DNA from: Chitinophagales bacterium
GTDB taxonomy: Bacteria > Bacteroidota > Bacteroidia > Chitinophagales > UBA10324
Reading direction: 5' to 3'
Length of the DNA stretch: 64,000 bases
Assembly (NCBI GenBank): GCA_013816805.1
Contig: JACDDS010000001.1
Span: 147,001 to 211,000 of the forward strand
The translations under genes and the position numbers were made by a program. The notes below the pieces were generated by a model. That model searched no databases. It worked only from the letters and a program-made list of their open reading frames with translations, and was not told where the DNA came from. Positions 55,687 through 64,000 of this stretch are shown here, one piece after another. Positions within the stretch are counted from its first letter, which is position 1; each line of letters begins with the position of its first letter.

Positions 55687-56718
55687 ATGCTTTATAACGA
55701 GAATCAGCGAAAGCTGATAATATTGGGTATTATTATTATACTGGGTATTTTCCTGTTAATATCCCTTCAGGATTTCTTTACCGCATTTTTAGGTTCTATA
55801 ATATTTTACACCCTGTTTATAAGAGTTTTCGTTTTCCTTACGAAAAAAAAAAGAATTGGAACCGGTCCCTGGCAGCTATCGTAATTATTGTCCTTACTTT
55901 TTTTATACTCTTGCTGCCTTTCTTTTCCATCTCCTGGATGTTGCTTCAAAAGATAATTCAGTTTAAAAATAACCCTGAGGTAATCAATGCAACCATTGCC
56001 CGTCTTGATACTTATTATGGGTTCTCATTTCAACCAGCCCGATCTCGTTCCTAATACCCTGGATAAGCTTCAGGACTGGCTTGTGGGAGCATTCCCCATT
56101 GCGATTATAAGATTGATTGGAATTTTTTTAAGGGTTTTGGTAATGTATTTCGTACTGTTCTTTTTGTTTATTCATCATGAAAATTTCGAAGAAACGTTAT
56201 TGAAATACGTCCCCTTTCCTGAAAAAAATGCTGTTCTGCTTTCTGATGAATTAAAGAATATAACCTTCGCAAGTGTAGTCGGTCATGGTATGATTGCATG
56301 TACGCAGGGTTTATTATTGGGTATTGGATTTCTGATATTTGGAATTTCAAACCCTCTGTTTTGGGGAGTAATTGCAATGCTTCTTGCATTCATTCCATTA
56401 GTAGGGCCCCCGGCAATTTTTATACCTGCAGGATTGGTAATTATTTCATTAGGCAACGTATTTAGCGGGATTGGTATTATTATCTACGGGCTTATAGTAG
56501 TTGGAGTTATCGAGTATTTTATACGTTTTTTTATTTCTCAGAAATTAGGAAAAATTCATCCATTAATAACAGTAGCCGGTTTAATTATTGGCCTGCCTCT
56601 TTTCGGTATCATTGGATTGGTTATAGGTCCTTTGCTCGTATCTTATTTTTTTCTTTTTATAACTCTATATGAATCCGATTATGTAAAAAAAATTACAATT
56701 AGAAGAAAACCAAGGTAA
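55687..56718 (+). pseudogene. AI-2E-family transporter gene with two compensating frame shifts
   Basis: Three frames add up to one protein of about 343 residues with seven or eight membrane helices. The first frame (55687-55884) carries the N-terminal helices. The conserved middle (NWNRSLAAIVIIVLTFFILL) is read only in the -1 frame from the run of ten A's at 55843-55852. The rest (55987-56718, with GPPAIFIPAGLVIISLGN and LITVAGLIIGLPLFGIIGLVIGPLL) is back in the first frame after an extra T near 56024. Net shift is zero. AI-2E proteins are exporters or antiporters of uncertain substrate. The gene is either inactive or misread in the sequence. Confidence 0.85.
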
Positions 56719-56898
56719 CTGAGGAGATAATGCTTTACTGAACATAGTTTTAATTCTAATGTCCTTTGACATAGTCTGGACTTTAGGGTATTTTTTTCTA
56801 CACATTGCTAAAGTTCTCTACAAATTGGTTGATGCTTTAAATATTCATTCTTTGAAACAAATCGGTATGATTTTGTCATCATACATAAAAAAATATAT

Positions 56899-57357
56899 AT
56901 GGACGAAATAGAAAAAACCGTTGCCGCACTAAACGATCTTATCAGGATCAATAATGACCGTGTAGATGGATATGAGAAGGCTGCTGCTGAGGCTACCACA
57001 CAGGATATTGATCTTAAAACCTTATTCAATCGTTTTGCTGCAGAAAGTAGAAAATATGCCAACGAGCTTAAGACTCAGGTGATTGATATGGGAGGCGAAA
57101 CGGCTAAAGGAACAACTGGTTCCGGAAAAATTTATCGGGTATGGATGGATGTAAAAGCTACCTTTACGGGAAAAGACAGACATTCTATCCTGAGTTCCTG
57201 CGAATTTGGTGAAGATGCTGCTCAAAGGGCATATGATCTGGCTCTTTCATCAGATGCGGACCTGGAAGCGGGAGTTCGGAAAATAATTGTTTCTCAAAAG
57301 GAATCTTTAAAAGCAGCACATGATGCAATTAAAAATTTAAGAGACATCAATAAATAA
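56899..57357 (+). CDS. PA2169/DUF2383-family four-helix protein
   Basis: The 152-residue soluble protein matches the DUF2383/PA2169 family: TVAALNDLIRINNDRVDGYEKAA at the start, then ETLFNRFAAESRKYANELKTQV-like helix (DLKTLFNRFAAESRKYANEL), SGKIYRVWMDVKATFTGKDRHSIL and CEFGEDAAQRAYDLAL. It is a ferritin-like four-helix bundle whose Glu/His residues could bind metals, but the function is unknown. It is found in stress clusters of Bacteroidota. It is separated from the AI-2E gene by a 180-base AT-rich stretch. Confidence 0.9.
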   Translation: MDEIEKTVAALNDLIRINNDRVDGYEKAAAEATTQDIDLKTLFNRFAAESRKYANELKTQVIDMGGETAKGTTGSGKIYRVWMDVKATFTGKDRHSILSSCEFGEDAAQRAYDLALSSDADLEAGVRKIIVSQKESLKAAHDAIKNLRDINK

Positions 57358-57410
57358 AACATCAGGAATACTAACTAAAAACAAAATTTTTAACCTAAAC
57401 CAATCGTGTT

Positions 57411-58001
57411 ATGAAAAGTGCGTTTAAAATGCTAAACCTTTATGTTTTTCTTTTCGCCGGCTTACTTTCTTTTACATCATGTCAAAATACTATGAAGAAA
57501 GATGAGAGTAAGGATATGGCAGAAGATCAGAACAAGGATAAATTCGATAAAAATAATGAGAAGAATGCCCAGTTAATGGTTGACCTTGTTTCCAATCAGT
57601 ACTATGAGATCCATTTGGCGCAGTATGCTCAGCAAAAATCTACTAATTCGGAAATTAAAAGCCTTGCAACGATGATGGTAGATGATCATACGGCAATGCT
57701 TAACCAGCTTAAATCATTGGCGGCTCAAAAAACAATCAGTATTCCTAATGAGGATTCCACGGATGTAAATAATAAAACTCATGACTGGAATAATGATAAA
57801 CCTAACGATTTTAATAAGGCCTGGACTAATGAAATGATTGATAACCATAAAGATGCTGTCAATAAAATGCAAGGTGCAATTGACGATAACGATACTGATA
57901 TTGATCTTAAGAATATACTCACTAATGGAATAACTAAAGTGCGAATGCATTTAGATAGCTTGAATGTATGCCATGATAAGTTGGATAAGATGAAGTCCTA
58001 A
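57411..58001 (+). CDS. DUF4142-family lipoprotein
   Basis: A lipoprotein signal with a lipobox ending FTSC (Cys at about residue 24) precedes an alpha-helical DUF4142 domain with ferritin-like four-helix bundle: QNAQLMVDLVSNQYYEIHLAQYAQQKS-like region (AQLMVDLVSNQYYEIHLAQ), SLATMMVDDHTAMLNQLKSLA, NEMIDNHKDAVNKMQG and KVRMHLDSLNVCHDKL. The domain is common in envelope stress lipoproteins of Bacteroidota. It lies 53 bases after the DUF2383 gene and ends the + strand run with a terminator. Confidence 0.92.
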   Translation: MKSAFKMLNLYVFLFAGLLSFTSCQNTMKKDESKDMAEDQNKDKFDKNNEKNAQLMVDLVSNQYYEIHLAQYAQQKSTNSEIKSLATMMVDDHTAMLNQLKSLAAQKTISIPNEDSTDVNNKTHDWNNDKPNDFNKAWTNEMIDNHKDAVNKMQGAIDDNDTDIDLKNILTNGITKVRMHLDSLNVCHDKLDKMKS

Positions 58002-58027
58002 GGGTTTTTTAAATTGATTAATAATGA

Positions 58028-58060
58028 AAAGGCGCGGAAACATTCCGTGCCTTTATTTTT
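58028..58060 (+). terminator. Rho-independent terminator after the DUF4142 gene
   Basis: A 12-bp stem (AAAGGCGCGGAA with TTCCGTGCCTTT, one G-T pair) around a 3-base loop is followed by ATTTTTT, 26 bases after the stop. Confidence 0.85.
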
Positions 58061-58161
58061 TACAAACTATTGATTTATAAAGATAATAATTTTGGGAATC
58101 AGCTTAATTAGCAAAAATGTGTGATCAGTTAGTATCTAAAAAGAACAGTCAGGGATGAAGA

Positions 58162-58320
58162 CTAATTTTTTTCCGGACCACGAATCATCTTGATCAGGAT
58201 AGATATTAATCCTAATCCCAATAAAAGATGGATTATTGCACCAACGTGGTAAATAAAAAATCCAATTGCCCAGCCAGCCAGCAGAATTATTGCGATTAAA
58301 TAAAGATATCCACCTCTCAT
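58162..58320 (-). CDS. lmo0937-family (DUF5670) small membrane protein, second copy
   Basis: Read on the - strand, an ATG at 58320 opens a 52-residue frame: MRGGYLYLIAIILLAGWAIG, then FFIYHVGAIIHLLLG and a basic RGPEKN end. It aligns with the protein at 47902 over its whole length (two helices with the shared LIIGWVIGFF / LLAGWAIGFF core and a final RG-x-x-P-like tail). It is 64 bases downstream of the DUF421 gene on the same strand. Confidence 0.85.
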   Translation of the reverse strand: MRGGYLYLIAIILLAGWAIGFFIYHVGAIIHLLLGLGLISILIKMIRGPEKN

Positions 58321-58384
58321 ATACAACCTTTCAAAAGAAGATTAAAAAAACATGCCATTAATTATCGGTGAACGTTTTATGGTA

Positions 58385-58831
58385 TTAAGTTCCCTTTTTT
58401 TCATTCTTTACCACGCTTATCTCACCACAGCTCTCATGGTAAATTTCCTTTATCTCATTTAAAGACTGGACATTACCTTGTAATCGCAATCCTTCCATCA
58501 GATCATTTTTACTAAGTACCCCTCGTTCCATTTCTTTCCATATAATTTCATTCTCTTTATATAGAAGGCGGGACTCACCTTTGAATATTTTTTCTACTAA
58601 CTTATTCTTGATGCTTAACCATGCACACAGGCGATGGAGAAGAACTAAAATAAAACTAGACACCACTACAGACCAAAAAGGAGAAGCGCCTACTACGCCA
58701 CGTGCTAATACAGCGCCCAGCATAATGGTAATCATGCTCAATGAAAGAAAAAACATCACAACCATCCTCAAGCTCATTTGTAAAGGAGTGAGATGCTCTC
58801 CTTCACCAAATAAATCTGTTATATCTGCCAT
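58385..58831 (-). CDS. DUF421 (YetF-type) membrane protein
   Basis: The 148-residue protein begins with MADITDLFGEGEHL and three membrane helices (about 18-43, 48-66 and 68-79 region) and ends with the soluble YetF half: ESRLLYKENEIIWKEMERG, LSKNDLMEGLRLQGNVQSLNEIKEIYHE and SCGEISVVK. The family is of unknown function, and members are found in stress and germination contexts. Length is shorter than the usual ~230 residues. It precedes the small lmo0937-type gene on the same strand. Confidence 0.88.
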   Translation of the reverse strand: MADITDLFGEGEHLTPLQMSLRMVVMFFLSLSMITIMLGAVLARGVVGASPFWSVVVSSFILVLLHRLCAWLSIKNKLVEKIFKGESRLLYKENEIIWKEMERGVLSKNDLMEGLRLQGNVQSLNEIKEIYHESCGEISVVKNEKKGT

Positions 58832-59016
58832 GATTTATGTTATTATGAATTATCACTTTGAAAGTTCGTGCCAATGTTACCAAATTCTTAATCGTAAGAT
58901 TAAAATATTGCGAGTTTTTTATAACCAATCAGTACTGATTCTGTTATCTTTAGATTAGACATCTTATTTCGAAAATATAGGTACGAATTTCTCTTAGTTT
59001 AGACAGAATAATAATT

Positions 59017-59883
59017 ATGCAAAAATCTAATCCTAAGAAACAGATCCGAAAACCTCAGCAACAGGATCGACCCGGAAAGGAAACAGAAATGGAACCAGTG
59101 CCTGATTTTGATAATAAGGGTTATCAGGCAAGCGGAAAGTTAAAGGGCAAAGTGGCGTTGATTACCGGAGGAGACAGTGGCATTGGTCGTGCAGTCGCTA
59201 TTCTCTTTGCTAAAGAAGGAGCTTCGGTTGCTATCGGTTACTTTAATGAACATGAAGATGCCGCGATTACAAAGAAAAAAGTGGATGAGTATGGTCAGAA
59301 TTGCATTCTGATAGCCGGGGATCTTAGCCGGGAAAGTTTATGTAAAAAAGCAGTGGCTTTAACAATAAAGAAATTTGGAAAGCTTGATATTCTTATAAAT
59401 AACGCAGGTATGCATTATCCCGCAGAAGATATTAAGGACATTACTTCTAACCAATTAATGAAAACTTTTTCTACCAATTTTTTTTCAATGGTTTGGATTA
59501 CCCAGGCTGCTCTTGAAAGCATGCAAAAGGGCGGTGTAATTATTAATACTGCATCGGTAACAGCGTATCGCGGCAGCTCAAATTTGATAGATTACTCGGC
59601 TACTAAAGGAGCAATTGTTTCGTTTACCAGGAGCCTTTCCGCAAATTTGATTGAAAAGGGAATTCGTGTAAATGGCGTTGCGCCGGGTCCTGTTTGGACT
59701 CCCTTAATTGTTTCAAGTTTCGATGAAAAAAAAGTAGCTACTTTCGGAAGCGATGTTCCAATGAAACGTGCCGGTGAACCTGTTGAAATTGCACCTTGTT
59801 ACTTGTTTCTTGCCTCCAGTGATTCATCGTATATGACGGGTCAATTTCTTCATCCGAATGGAGGTGAAATTGTAAATGGATAA
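59017..59883 (+). CDS. SDR-family oxidoreductase (general-stress type)
   Basis: A short-chain dehydrogenase of the YhxC/GSP39 type, with an extra N-terminal 45-residue tail (DRPGKETEMEPVPDFDN) that is typical of this sub-group. The NAD(P)-binding loop is TGGDSGIGRAVA (near 51-62), followed by NNAGMHYPAED and the catalytic Tyr-x3-Lys in YSATKGAIVSF, with a final GQFLHPNGGEIVNG. Its physiological substrate is unknown. It lies ten bases before the topoisomerase IB gene, so it could be co-transcribed with the repair genes. Confidence 0.92.
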   Translation: MQKSNPKKQIRKPQQQDRPGKETEMEPVPDFDNKGYQASGKLKGKVALITGGDSGIGRAVAILFAKEGASVAIGYFNEHEDAAITKKKVDEYGQNCILIAGDLSRESLCKKAVALTIKKFGKLDILINNAGMHYPAEDIKDITSNQLMKTFSTNFFSMVWITQAALESMQKGGVIINTASVTAYRGSSNLIDYSATKGAIVSFTRSLSANLIEKGIRVNGVAPGPVWTPLIVSSFDEKKVATFGSDVPMKRAGEPVEIAPCYLFLASSDSSYMTGQFLHPNGGEIVNG

Positions 59884-59892
59884 ATTAAAAAT

Positions 59893-60984
59893 ATGGCGAT
59901 AATATTGGGTGACGATATCCAGCTTGATAAGCGAACTATTAAATCGGCAATAAAAGACGTAACGAAGAGTGCCACAGCAGTGCACCTGATTTATGTCAGT
60001 GACCAGCGTTCTGGTTATAAGCGCATACGGAATGGCAAAATTTTTTATTATATAGATGGAGAAAAAAAGGTGAACGAAGCGGACTTGTTAGACCGCTTTA
60101 AGAAGCTGGTAATTCCTCCGGCCTGGGATGATGTATGGATCTGTAAGCTTCCCAATGGCCATTTACAAGCCACTGGAGTTGATGTTAAAAAGAGAAAACA
60201 ATATCGTTATCATCCGTTATGGGGCATGGTCCGGAATCACACCAAATTTTACCGGTTGCTGGATTTTGGAAAACAGTTGCCTTCTATTCGGTTAAAGCTG
60301 GAAAAGGACTTATCCCTGCCGGGTTATCCCCAGGAGAAAGTGCTCGCTGCTATTGTGAGCCTTCTGGAGCGCACTAATATTCGTATTGGAAACGCTTTTT
60401 ATGAAAAGCTCTATGGATCGTTCGGCTTAACAACGCTTAAAAATAAGCATGTTGCTGTTAATGGCTCTCAACTGCAATTCATCTTTAAAGGGAAGAAAGG
60501 CGTAAAGCATAACATATCTTTAAAAAGTAAAAAGCTTGCAAAAATTGTGAAGGGATGCCAGGATATTCCAGGCAAGGAGCTCTTTGAATTTTATGATGGT
60601 CAGGGCAAAGTGCACGACATTGACTCGGGCATGGTGAATGACTATATACGTACCATCTCAGGTGGTGATTTTACGGCGAAAGACTTTCGAACGTGGGCAG
60701 GTACCGTACATGCATTGATTGCATTTAAAGAATTAGGAGCGTATGAAACGGTTCATGATATGAAACAAAAAATCCCCGCTGCACTTGATATGGTGGCAAA
60801 GCAACTTGGGAATACCAGAACAGTTTGTAAAAAATATTATGTGCATCCCATAATTGTTCAGCTTTATGAAGGAAAAAAGTTAGATAAGTATATTAATGAA
60901 CTAAATTTGATTGAAGAAAACGATAATAAAACAGGGATAACTTCTGAAGAAAAAATTTTGATGAAAATTCTTGAAACAAACTAA
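59893..60984 (+). CDS. DNA topoisomerase IB
   Basis: A bacterial type IB enzyme of the poxvirus-like kind, 363 residues. It relaxes supercoils through a 3'-phosphotyrosyl intermediate. Visible landmarks are the N-terminal domain [15 protein letters not shown], the catalytic Arg in the [18 protein letters not shown] region, the [19 protein letters not shown] loop and the catalytic Tyr region [12 protein letters not shown]. It starts with ATG ten bases after the SDR gene and precedes Ku by five bases. Link to NHEJ is by position. Confidence 0.93.
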   Translation: MAIILGDDIQLDKRTIKSAIKDVTKSATAVHLIYVSDQRSGYKRIRNGKIFYYIDGEKKVNEADLLDRFKKLVIPPAWDDVWICKLPNGHLQATGVDVKKRKQYRYHPLWGMVRNHTKFYRLLDFGKQLPSIRLKLEKDLSLPGYPQEKVLAAIVSLLERTNIRIGNAFYEKLYGSFGLTTLKNKHVAVNGSQLQFIFKGKKGVKHNISLKSKKLAKIVKGCQDIPGKELFEFYDGQGKVHDIDSGMVNDYIRTISGGDFTAKDFRTWAGTVHALIAFKELGAYETVHDMKQKIPAALDMVAKQLGNTRTVCKKYYVHPIIVQLYEGKKLDKYINELNLIEENDNKTGITSEEKILMKILETN

Positions 60985-60989
60985 CAGCT

Positions 60990-61763
60990 ATGAGATCTAT
61001 CTGGACCGGCGCCATTGGATTTGGCCTTGTTAACATCCCTGTAAAACTTTACAGTGCTACTCAAAACAGCGAGCTGGATCTTGATATGCTCGACAAGAAA
61101 GACGAGTCGAATATCCGTTTTCAACGGGTAAATGCAACTACCGGAAAAGTGGTGCCGTATGAGAACATTGTACGTGCCTATAAATATAACGATCGCTATG
61201 TAATTCTTAACTCTGAGGATTTTGAAAGTGCTAATGCAAAAAAATCGAAAGTAATAGAGATCGAGGATTTTGTGCAGGAAGATGAAATAGATAGTACCTA
61301 CTATGAAACGCCTTATTATCTGGAACCAGACAAGTCTGGTGTAAGGGCTTATGCTTTGCTTCGTGAAGCCCTCAAAAAATCTGGCAAAGTAGGCATTGCC
61401 ACTTTTGTGTTAAGAAGTAAAGAGCATCTCGCTATTCTGAAACCAAGCGCTAATGTGATTGTGCTTAACAGAATTCGTTTTTTTGAGGAAATCAGAGATG
61501 AATCAGAATTAAATCTGCCTGGTAAGGATGAAGTAAAACCGAAAGAGCTGGAAATGGCAATGTCGCTTATTGGTCAGCTATCATCCAAATTTGATATTGA
61601 AAAATATAAAGATACGTATACCGAGCAGCTGATGAAAGTAATCAAAGCTAAGGCAAAAGGTGCTAAGATTGTGGCTCCGAAATTAGAGGTAGTGCATCGA
61701 ACCGGGGACCTCATGAGCCAATTAAAAGAGAGCTTATCCAGCGGTAAAAAGAAAGCATCATGA
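60990..61763 (+). CDS. ku: Ku protein (bacterial non-homologous end joining)
   Basis: Homodimeric bacterial Ku binds DNA ends and recruits LigD. The 257-residue sequence shows the family's core: [21 protein letters not shown] at the start, the [10 protein letters not shown] region, [23 protein letters not shown], an [22 protein letters not shown] helix and an [13 protein letters not shown] end. The gene starts five bases after the topoisomerase IB gene and its stop overlaps the LigD phosphoesterase start by four bases (ATGA), so it is translationally coupled. Confidence 0.95.
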   Translation: MRSIWTGAIGFGLVNIPVKLYSATQNSELDLDMLDKKDESNIRFQRVNATTGKVVPYENIVRAYKYNDRYVILNSEDFESANAKKSKVIEIEDFVQEDEIDSTYYETPYYLEPDKSGVRAYALLREALKKSGKVGIATFVLRSKEHLAILKPSANVIVLNRIRFFEEIRDESELNLPGKDEVKPKELEMAMSLIGQLSSKFDIEKYKDTYTEQLMKVIKAKAKGAKIVAPKLEVVHRTGDLMSQLKESLSSGKKKAS

Positions 61764-62356
61764 GTCTTGCGAGCTACAAGCAGAAAAGAAACTTTAATCA
61801 GACTTCCGAACCGGAAGGAAAAATAGTTTCCTCAAAAAAAAAACTAGCATTTGTAATCCAGCGCCATAAAGCTACCCGTCTTCACTATGATTTTCGCCTT
61901 GAAATGGATGGTGTATTAAAGAGCTGGGCTGTTCCCCGGGGCCCTTCTATGAATCCTGCAGATAAAAGGCTGGCCATGATGGTTGAAGACCATCCTTACG
62001 ATTACCGGACTTTTGAAGGAACTATTCCGGCGGGAAATTACGGCGCCGGCATTGTAGAAATTTGGGATCAGGGAACCTATACTCCGGTAGATGAAAAACA
62101 TAATCTAATTACTGAGAAAGCCATATTACAGAATCTTGAAAAGGGAAATATAAAATTCAGTATCCAGGGAAAAAAATTGAAAGGAGAATGGGCCCTTGTA
62201 AAAATGAAAACAGCAGAAAATAACTCCTGGCTGTTGATTAAACATAAGGATGAATACGCAACGAGTGAACCGTATGATAGTGAAAAGCTAACGCCAGCAT
62301 CTTCCCTTATTAATAAAGAATTAAAAAAGGTAGTATCAGCAAAGACTAAGGAATAA
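61760..62356 (+). CDS. LigD-type 3'-phosphoesterase domain protein (truncated LigD)
   Basis: The 198-residue product has the 3'-phosphoesterase domain of Lig[21 protein letters not shown] (His, His, Asp and Arg residues), [34 protein letters not shown] and [10 protein letters not shown]. It removes 3'-terminal phosphate or ribonucleotide from damaged ends. A complete LigD continues with ligase and polymerase domains; here the frame ends after ~198 residues and only a short ligase remnant follows at 62368. It overlaps Ku by four bases. It may still work as a free-standing phosphoesterase. Confidence 0.92.
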   Translation: MSLASYKQKRNFNQTSEPEGKIVSSKKKLAFVIQRHKATRLHYDFRLEMDGVLKSWAVPRGPSMNPADKRLAMMVEDHPYDYRTFEGTIPAGNYGAGIVEIWDQGTYTPVDEKHNLITEKAILQNLEKGNIKFSIQGKKLKGEWALVKMKTAENNSWLLIKHKDEYATSEPYDSEKLTPASSLINKELKKVVSAKTKE

Positions 62357-62367
62357 TGCATCGATGA

Positions 62368-62755
62368 AATACTTCAGAATGGCTGAAAATCAAATACCAT
62401 TATGAGCAGGAGGCCATCATTATAGGATTTACCACTCCAAAGGGTGGAAGAAAATATTTCGGATCGCTGTTATTAGGTGTGTATAATGCTGGAAAGCTAA
62501 TATATGTTGGCCACGCCGGAACAGGGTTCAATGATAAGAGTCTTAAAGAACTGTTTGAAAAAATGAAACCATTAACCACTGAAAGATCTCCATTAACTAC
62601 CCGGGTTTCTTCCAACGGACCTGTAACGTGGGAAAGCCTGTATTAGTCAGTAATATCAAATTCTCAGAATGGACTCAGGATTGTCAAATGCGCCATCCTG
62701 TATTTTTGGGATTGCAAAAAGATAAAAGTGCAAAAGAGGTTGTAAAAGAAATATA
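62368..62755 (+). pseudogene. Remnant of LigD ligase domain (OB-fold end)
   Basis: Translating + strand from 62368 gives SEWLKIKYHYEQEAIIIGFT, PKGGRKYFGSLLLGVYNAGK, LIYVGHAGTGF and RSPLTTRVSSNGPVTWESLY, then a stop at 62644-62646. A -1 shift at the GGG near 62630 restores GKPVLVSNIKFSEWT and QMRHPVFLGLQKDKSA up to a stop at 62753-62755. These fragments match the C-terminal OB-fold of the LigD ATP-dependent ligase domain. The adenylation domain with its catalytic Lys is missing from the region between 62356 and 62368, and the polymerase domain is missing downstream. It is a decayed gene piece. Confidence 0.8.
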
Positions 62756-62895
62756 AGAAGGTAATGTTCAGGATTTGCATCCAATGAAAGTTATTCATTT
62801 CGCAAACGTTGCTTTGAAAGCTAAGTTTAGTATTAATCTTTTATTTATAAAGATTAATCACTTTTGTTAATAGCGCTCTTGTTTAATTTTACAAA

Positions 62896-63786
62896 ATGCA
62901 GGTTGTAGCTTATTATCTCGCTTTGCCATTCATTTATTTGATATCCATTCTTCCTTTTCCGGTTCTTTATCTGTTTTCTGATCTGTTATTTACCGTCATT
63001 TATCATATTATTGGATATAGAACAGCAGTAGTTTACCAAAACCTACGAAATGCTTTTCCTTCTAAAAGTGAGCAGGAAATAACGACTATTGCAAGGGAAT
63101 TTTATCAGCATTTTTGTGATCTTTTGATGGAATCCATTAAGTCATTAACGATCTCGAAAAAAGAGATAATAAACCGGTGTCAATTTGCTCCCGGGTCTAT
63201 GGCTGTATTTAATAATTTCTTTTCAGAAGGTGTAAATGTAATTGCTTTGATGGGCCACTACGGTAATTGGGAATGGGCTGGGTTAAGCATGAGTAGTCAG
63301 TCTCCCTATCAATTGAATGTAGTATATCGCCCTTTGACTAATCACAACTTCGATAAATTAATCTATAATCTACGGAGCAGGTTTGGGGCAAGACCACTGC
63401 CAATGAATTCCGCCATTCGGAAAATGCTTAGCAATAAAAGCACATTGTCAACTACTGTTTTTATTGCCGATCAAACTCCACCAAGGGAAACAGAGCTGTG
63501 GATGAAGTTTTTAAATCAGGATACGCCTGTTTTTCAGGGTGCTGAATTAATTGCGGCTAAGCTTAAATATCCGGCAGTCTATGCGGGGGTTAAGAAAATA
63601 AAGCGCGGCTATTATTATATATATATTGAAACACTGGATAACCATCCTGAACAACTACCAAAGGCGGCCCTTACGCAACTTTTTAATCAGCGGTTGGAGA
63701 AAGATATTATAGAAAAGCCCGCTACCTGGCTCTGGAGCCACCGAAGATGGAAGCATAAGCGAAATGTTCCGGTTTCAACATTATAG
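62896..63786 (+). CDS. Lysophospholipid/Kdo-lipid A acyltransferase (LpxL/HtrB-type)
   Basis: A membrane-associated acyltransferase of 296 residues. The catalytic H-x4-E motif is HYGNWE (near 121), and the family signature with FADQTPPRET-like region (FIADQTPPRETE, near 193) is present. An N-terminal hydrophobic helix (about 4-22, 30-45) anchors it. In lipid A synthesis such enzymes add a secondary acyl chain to Kdo2-lipid A. The Bacteroidota versions are shorter than E. coli LpxL (306 residues). It starts with ATG 62896, with an AT-rich 140-base gap after the LigD remnant. Confidence 0.88.
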   Translation: MQVVAYYLALPFIYLISILPFPVLYLFSDLLFTVIYHIIGYRTAVVYQNLRNAFPSKSEQEITTIAREFYQHFCDLLMESIKSLTISKKEIINRCQFAPGSMAVFNNFFSEGVNVIALMGHYGNWEWAGLSMSSQSPYQLNVVYRPLTNHNFDKLIYNLRSRFGARPLPMNSAIRKMLSNKSTLSTTVFIADQTPPRETELWMKFLNQDTPVFQGAELIAAKLKYPAVYAGVKKIKRGYYYIYIETLDNHPEQLPKAALTQLFNQRLEKDIIEKPATWLWSHRRWKHKRNVPVSTL

Positions 63787-63790
63787 ATTA

Positions 63791-64000
63791 TTAACGATCA
63801 GTAAATTTATATCCCACACCTCTTATAGAATGAAAATATTTTGGTTTGCGGGAATCAGGTTCAAAGTATTTCCGAAAGGTTAATATAAAATTATCAATGG
63901 TTCGGGTGGAGGGAAAAACATCATAGCCCCACACTGTTTGCAAAATTTGTTTTCTCGATACTACTTCATTTTTCCGTTCTACTAATAATTTCAGCAGCGC
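63791..64000 (-). CDS. OmpR-family response regulator, C-terminal part (partial at right edge)
   Basis: Read on the - strand, the frame runs off the right edge at 64000 and stops with TAA at 63791-63793. The 69 visible residues are the winged-helix output domain of an OmpR/PhoB-type regulator: LLKLLVERKNEVVSRKQILQ, TVWGYDVFPSTRTIDNFILT, FRKYFEPDSRKPKYF and HSIRGVGYKFTDR. The receiver domain lies outside the window. It converges on the LpxL-type acyltransferase gene, with a 4-base gap. Confidence 0.88.
   Translation of the reverse strand, partial: ALLKLLVERKNEVVSRKQILQTVWGYDVFPSTRTIDNFILTFRKYFEPDSRKPKYFHSIRGVGYKFTDR

Noticed and set aside
58863-58879. Perfect-looking -24 element TTGGCACG on the - strand before the DUF421 gene
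   Set aside because: There is no GC at the -12 position (TTCAA follows), so it is not a credible sigma-54 promoter.
58581-58958. Open frame antisense to DUF421
   Set aside because: Overlaps a well-supported gene and has no domain; its sequence is a mirror of membrane helix codons.
1-64000. CRISPR arrays, insertion sequences, rRNA genes
   Set aside because: Read-through of both strands showed no repeat-spacer pattern, transposase or rRNA sequence.

Overview
The window comes from an AT-rich member of the Bacteroidota, most likely of the Chitinophagales/Saprospirales type. The signs are a SusC/SusD pair, three secreted proteins with C-terminal type IX secretion (T9SS) sorting domains, PepSY-like periplasmic proteins, near absence of Shine-Dalgarno sequences, TAnnTTTG-type -7 promoter elements, and many Bacteroidota-flavoured families (DUF4142, DUF2383, M28, S9, M1). 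It looks chromosomal. I see no phage, insertion sequence, CRISPR array or rRNA. One tRNA (Arg, anticodon CCG) is present.

Layout. 0-11 kb is mostly housekeeping on the + strand: the end of a lamin-tail surface protein, a receiver/ATPase regulator, purN, a secreted esterase, pssA, purS, an M28 peptidase, rsmI, lnt and suhB. 11-21 kb is an envelope block: a PAP2 phosphatase, three PepSY-like periplasmic proteins, a pair of paralogous exported proteins, two predicted outer-membrane beta-barrel proteins, a histidine kinase/response regulator pair and an ICMT-like membrane methyltransferase. 21-30 kb holds an M3 peptidase, folB, a glutaryl-CoA-type acyl-CoA dehydrogenase, a decayed GloVer-repeat gene, pcm, a phosphohexomutase and a frameshifted S9 peptidase. 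30-38.7 kb holds a T9SS-exported arylsulfotransferase-like protein, an M1 peptidase, small stress-type proteins (SRPBCC, DinB, CsbD), an aldehyde dehydrogenase, a FUSC-like membrane protein and a VOC enzyme. 38.7-47.6 kb is an alpha-glucan utilisation locus (GH31, SusC, SusD, GH13). 47.6-53 kb has the tRNA and a signalling trio (sigma-54 activator, receiver-kinase, CHASE3-type kinase). 53-59.9 kb is a general-stress island of small membrane and periplasmic proteins. 59.9-62.8 kb is a topoisomerase IB / Ku / LigD DNA-repair module in which LigD is broken. The window ends with a LpxL-type acyltransferase and the C-terminal end of an OmpR-family regulator.

How the genes work together. The GH31/SusCD/GH13 locus should bind, import and hydrolyse starch-like glucans. 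The PepSY/two-component block looks like an envelope-sensing module of unknown stimulus. The signalling trio beside the stress island could control it, but that is inference. The repair module would join DNA breaks through Ku, except that the ligase and polymerase parts of LigD are missing here.

Three genes (S9 peptidase, AI-2E transporter, LigD) carry frame disruptions and one (GloVer protein) is an old pseudogene. Two of the frame breaks fall in runs of 9-10 adenines, so sequencing error, true mutation and transcriptional slippage all have to be considered.
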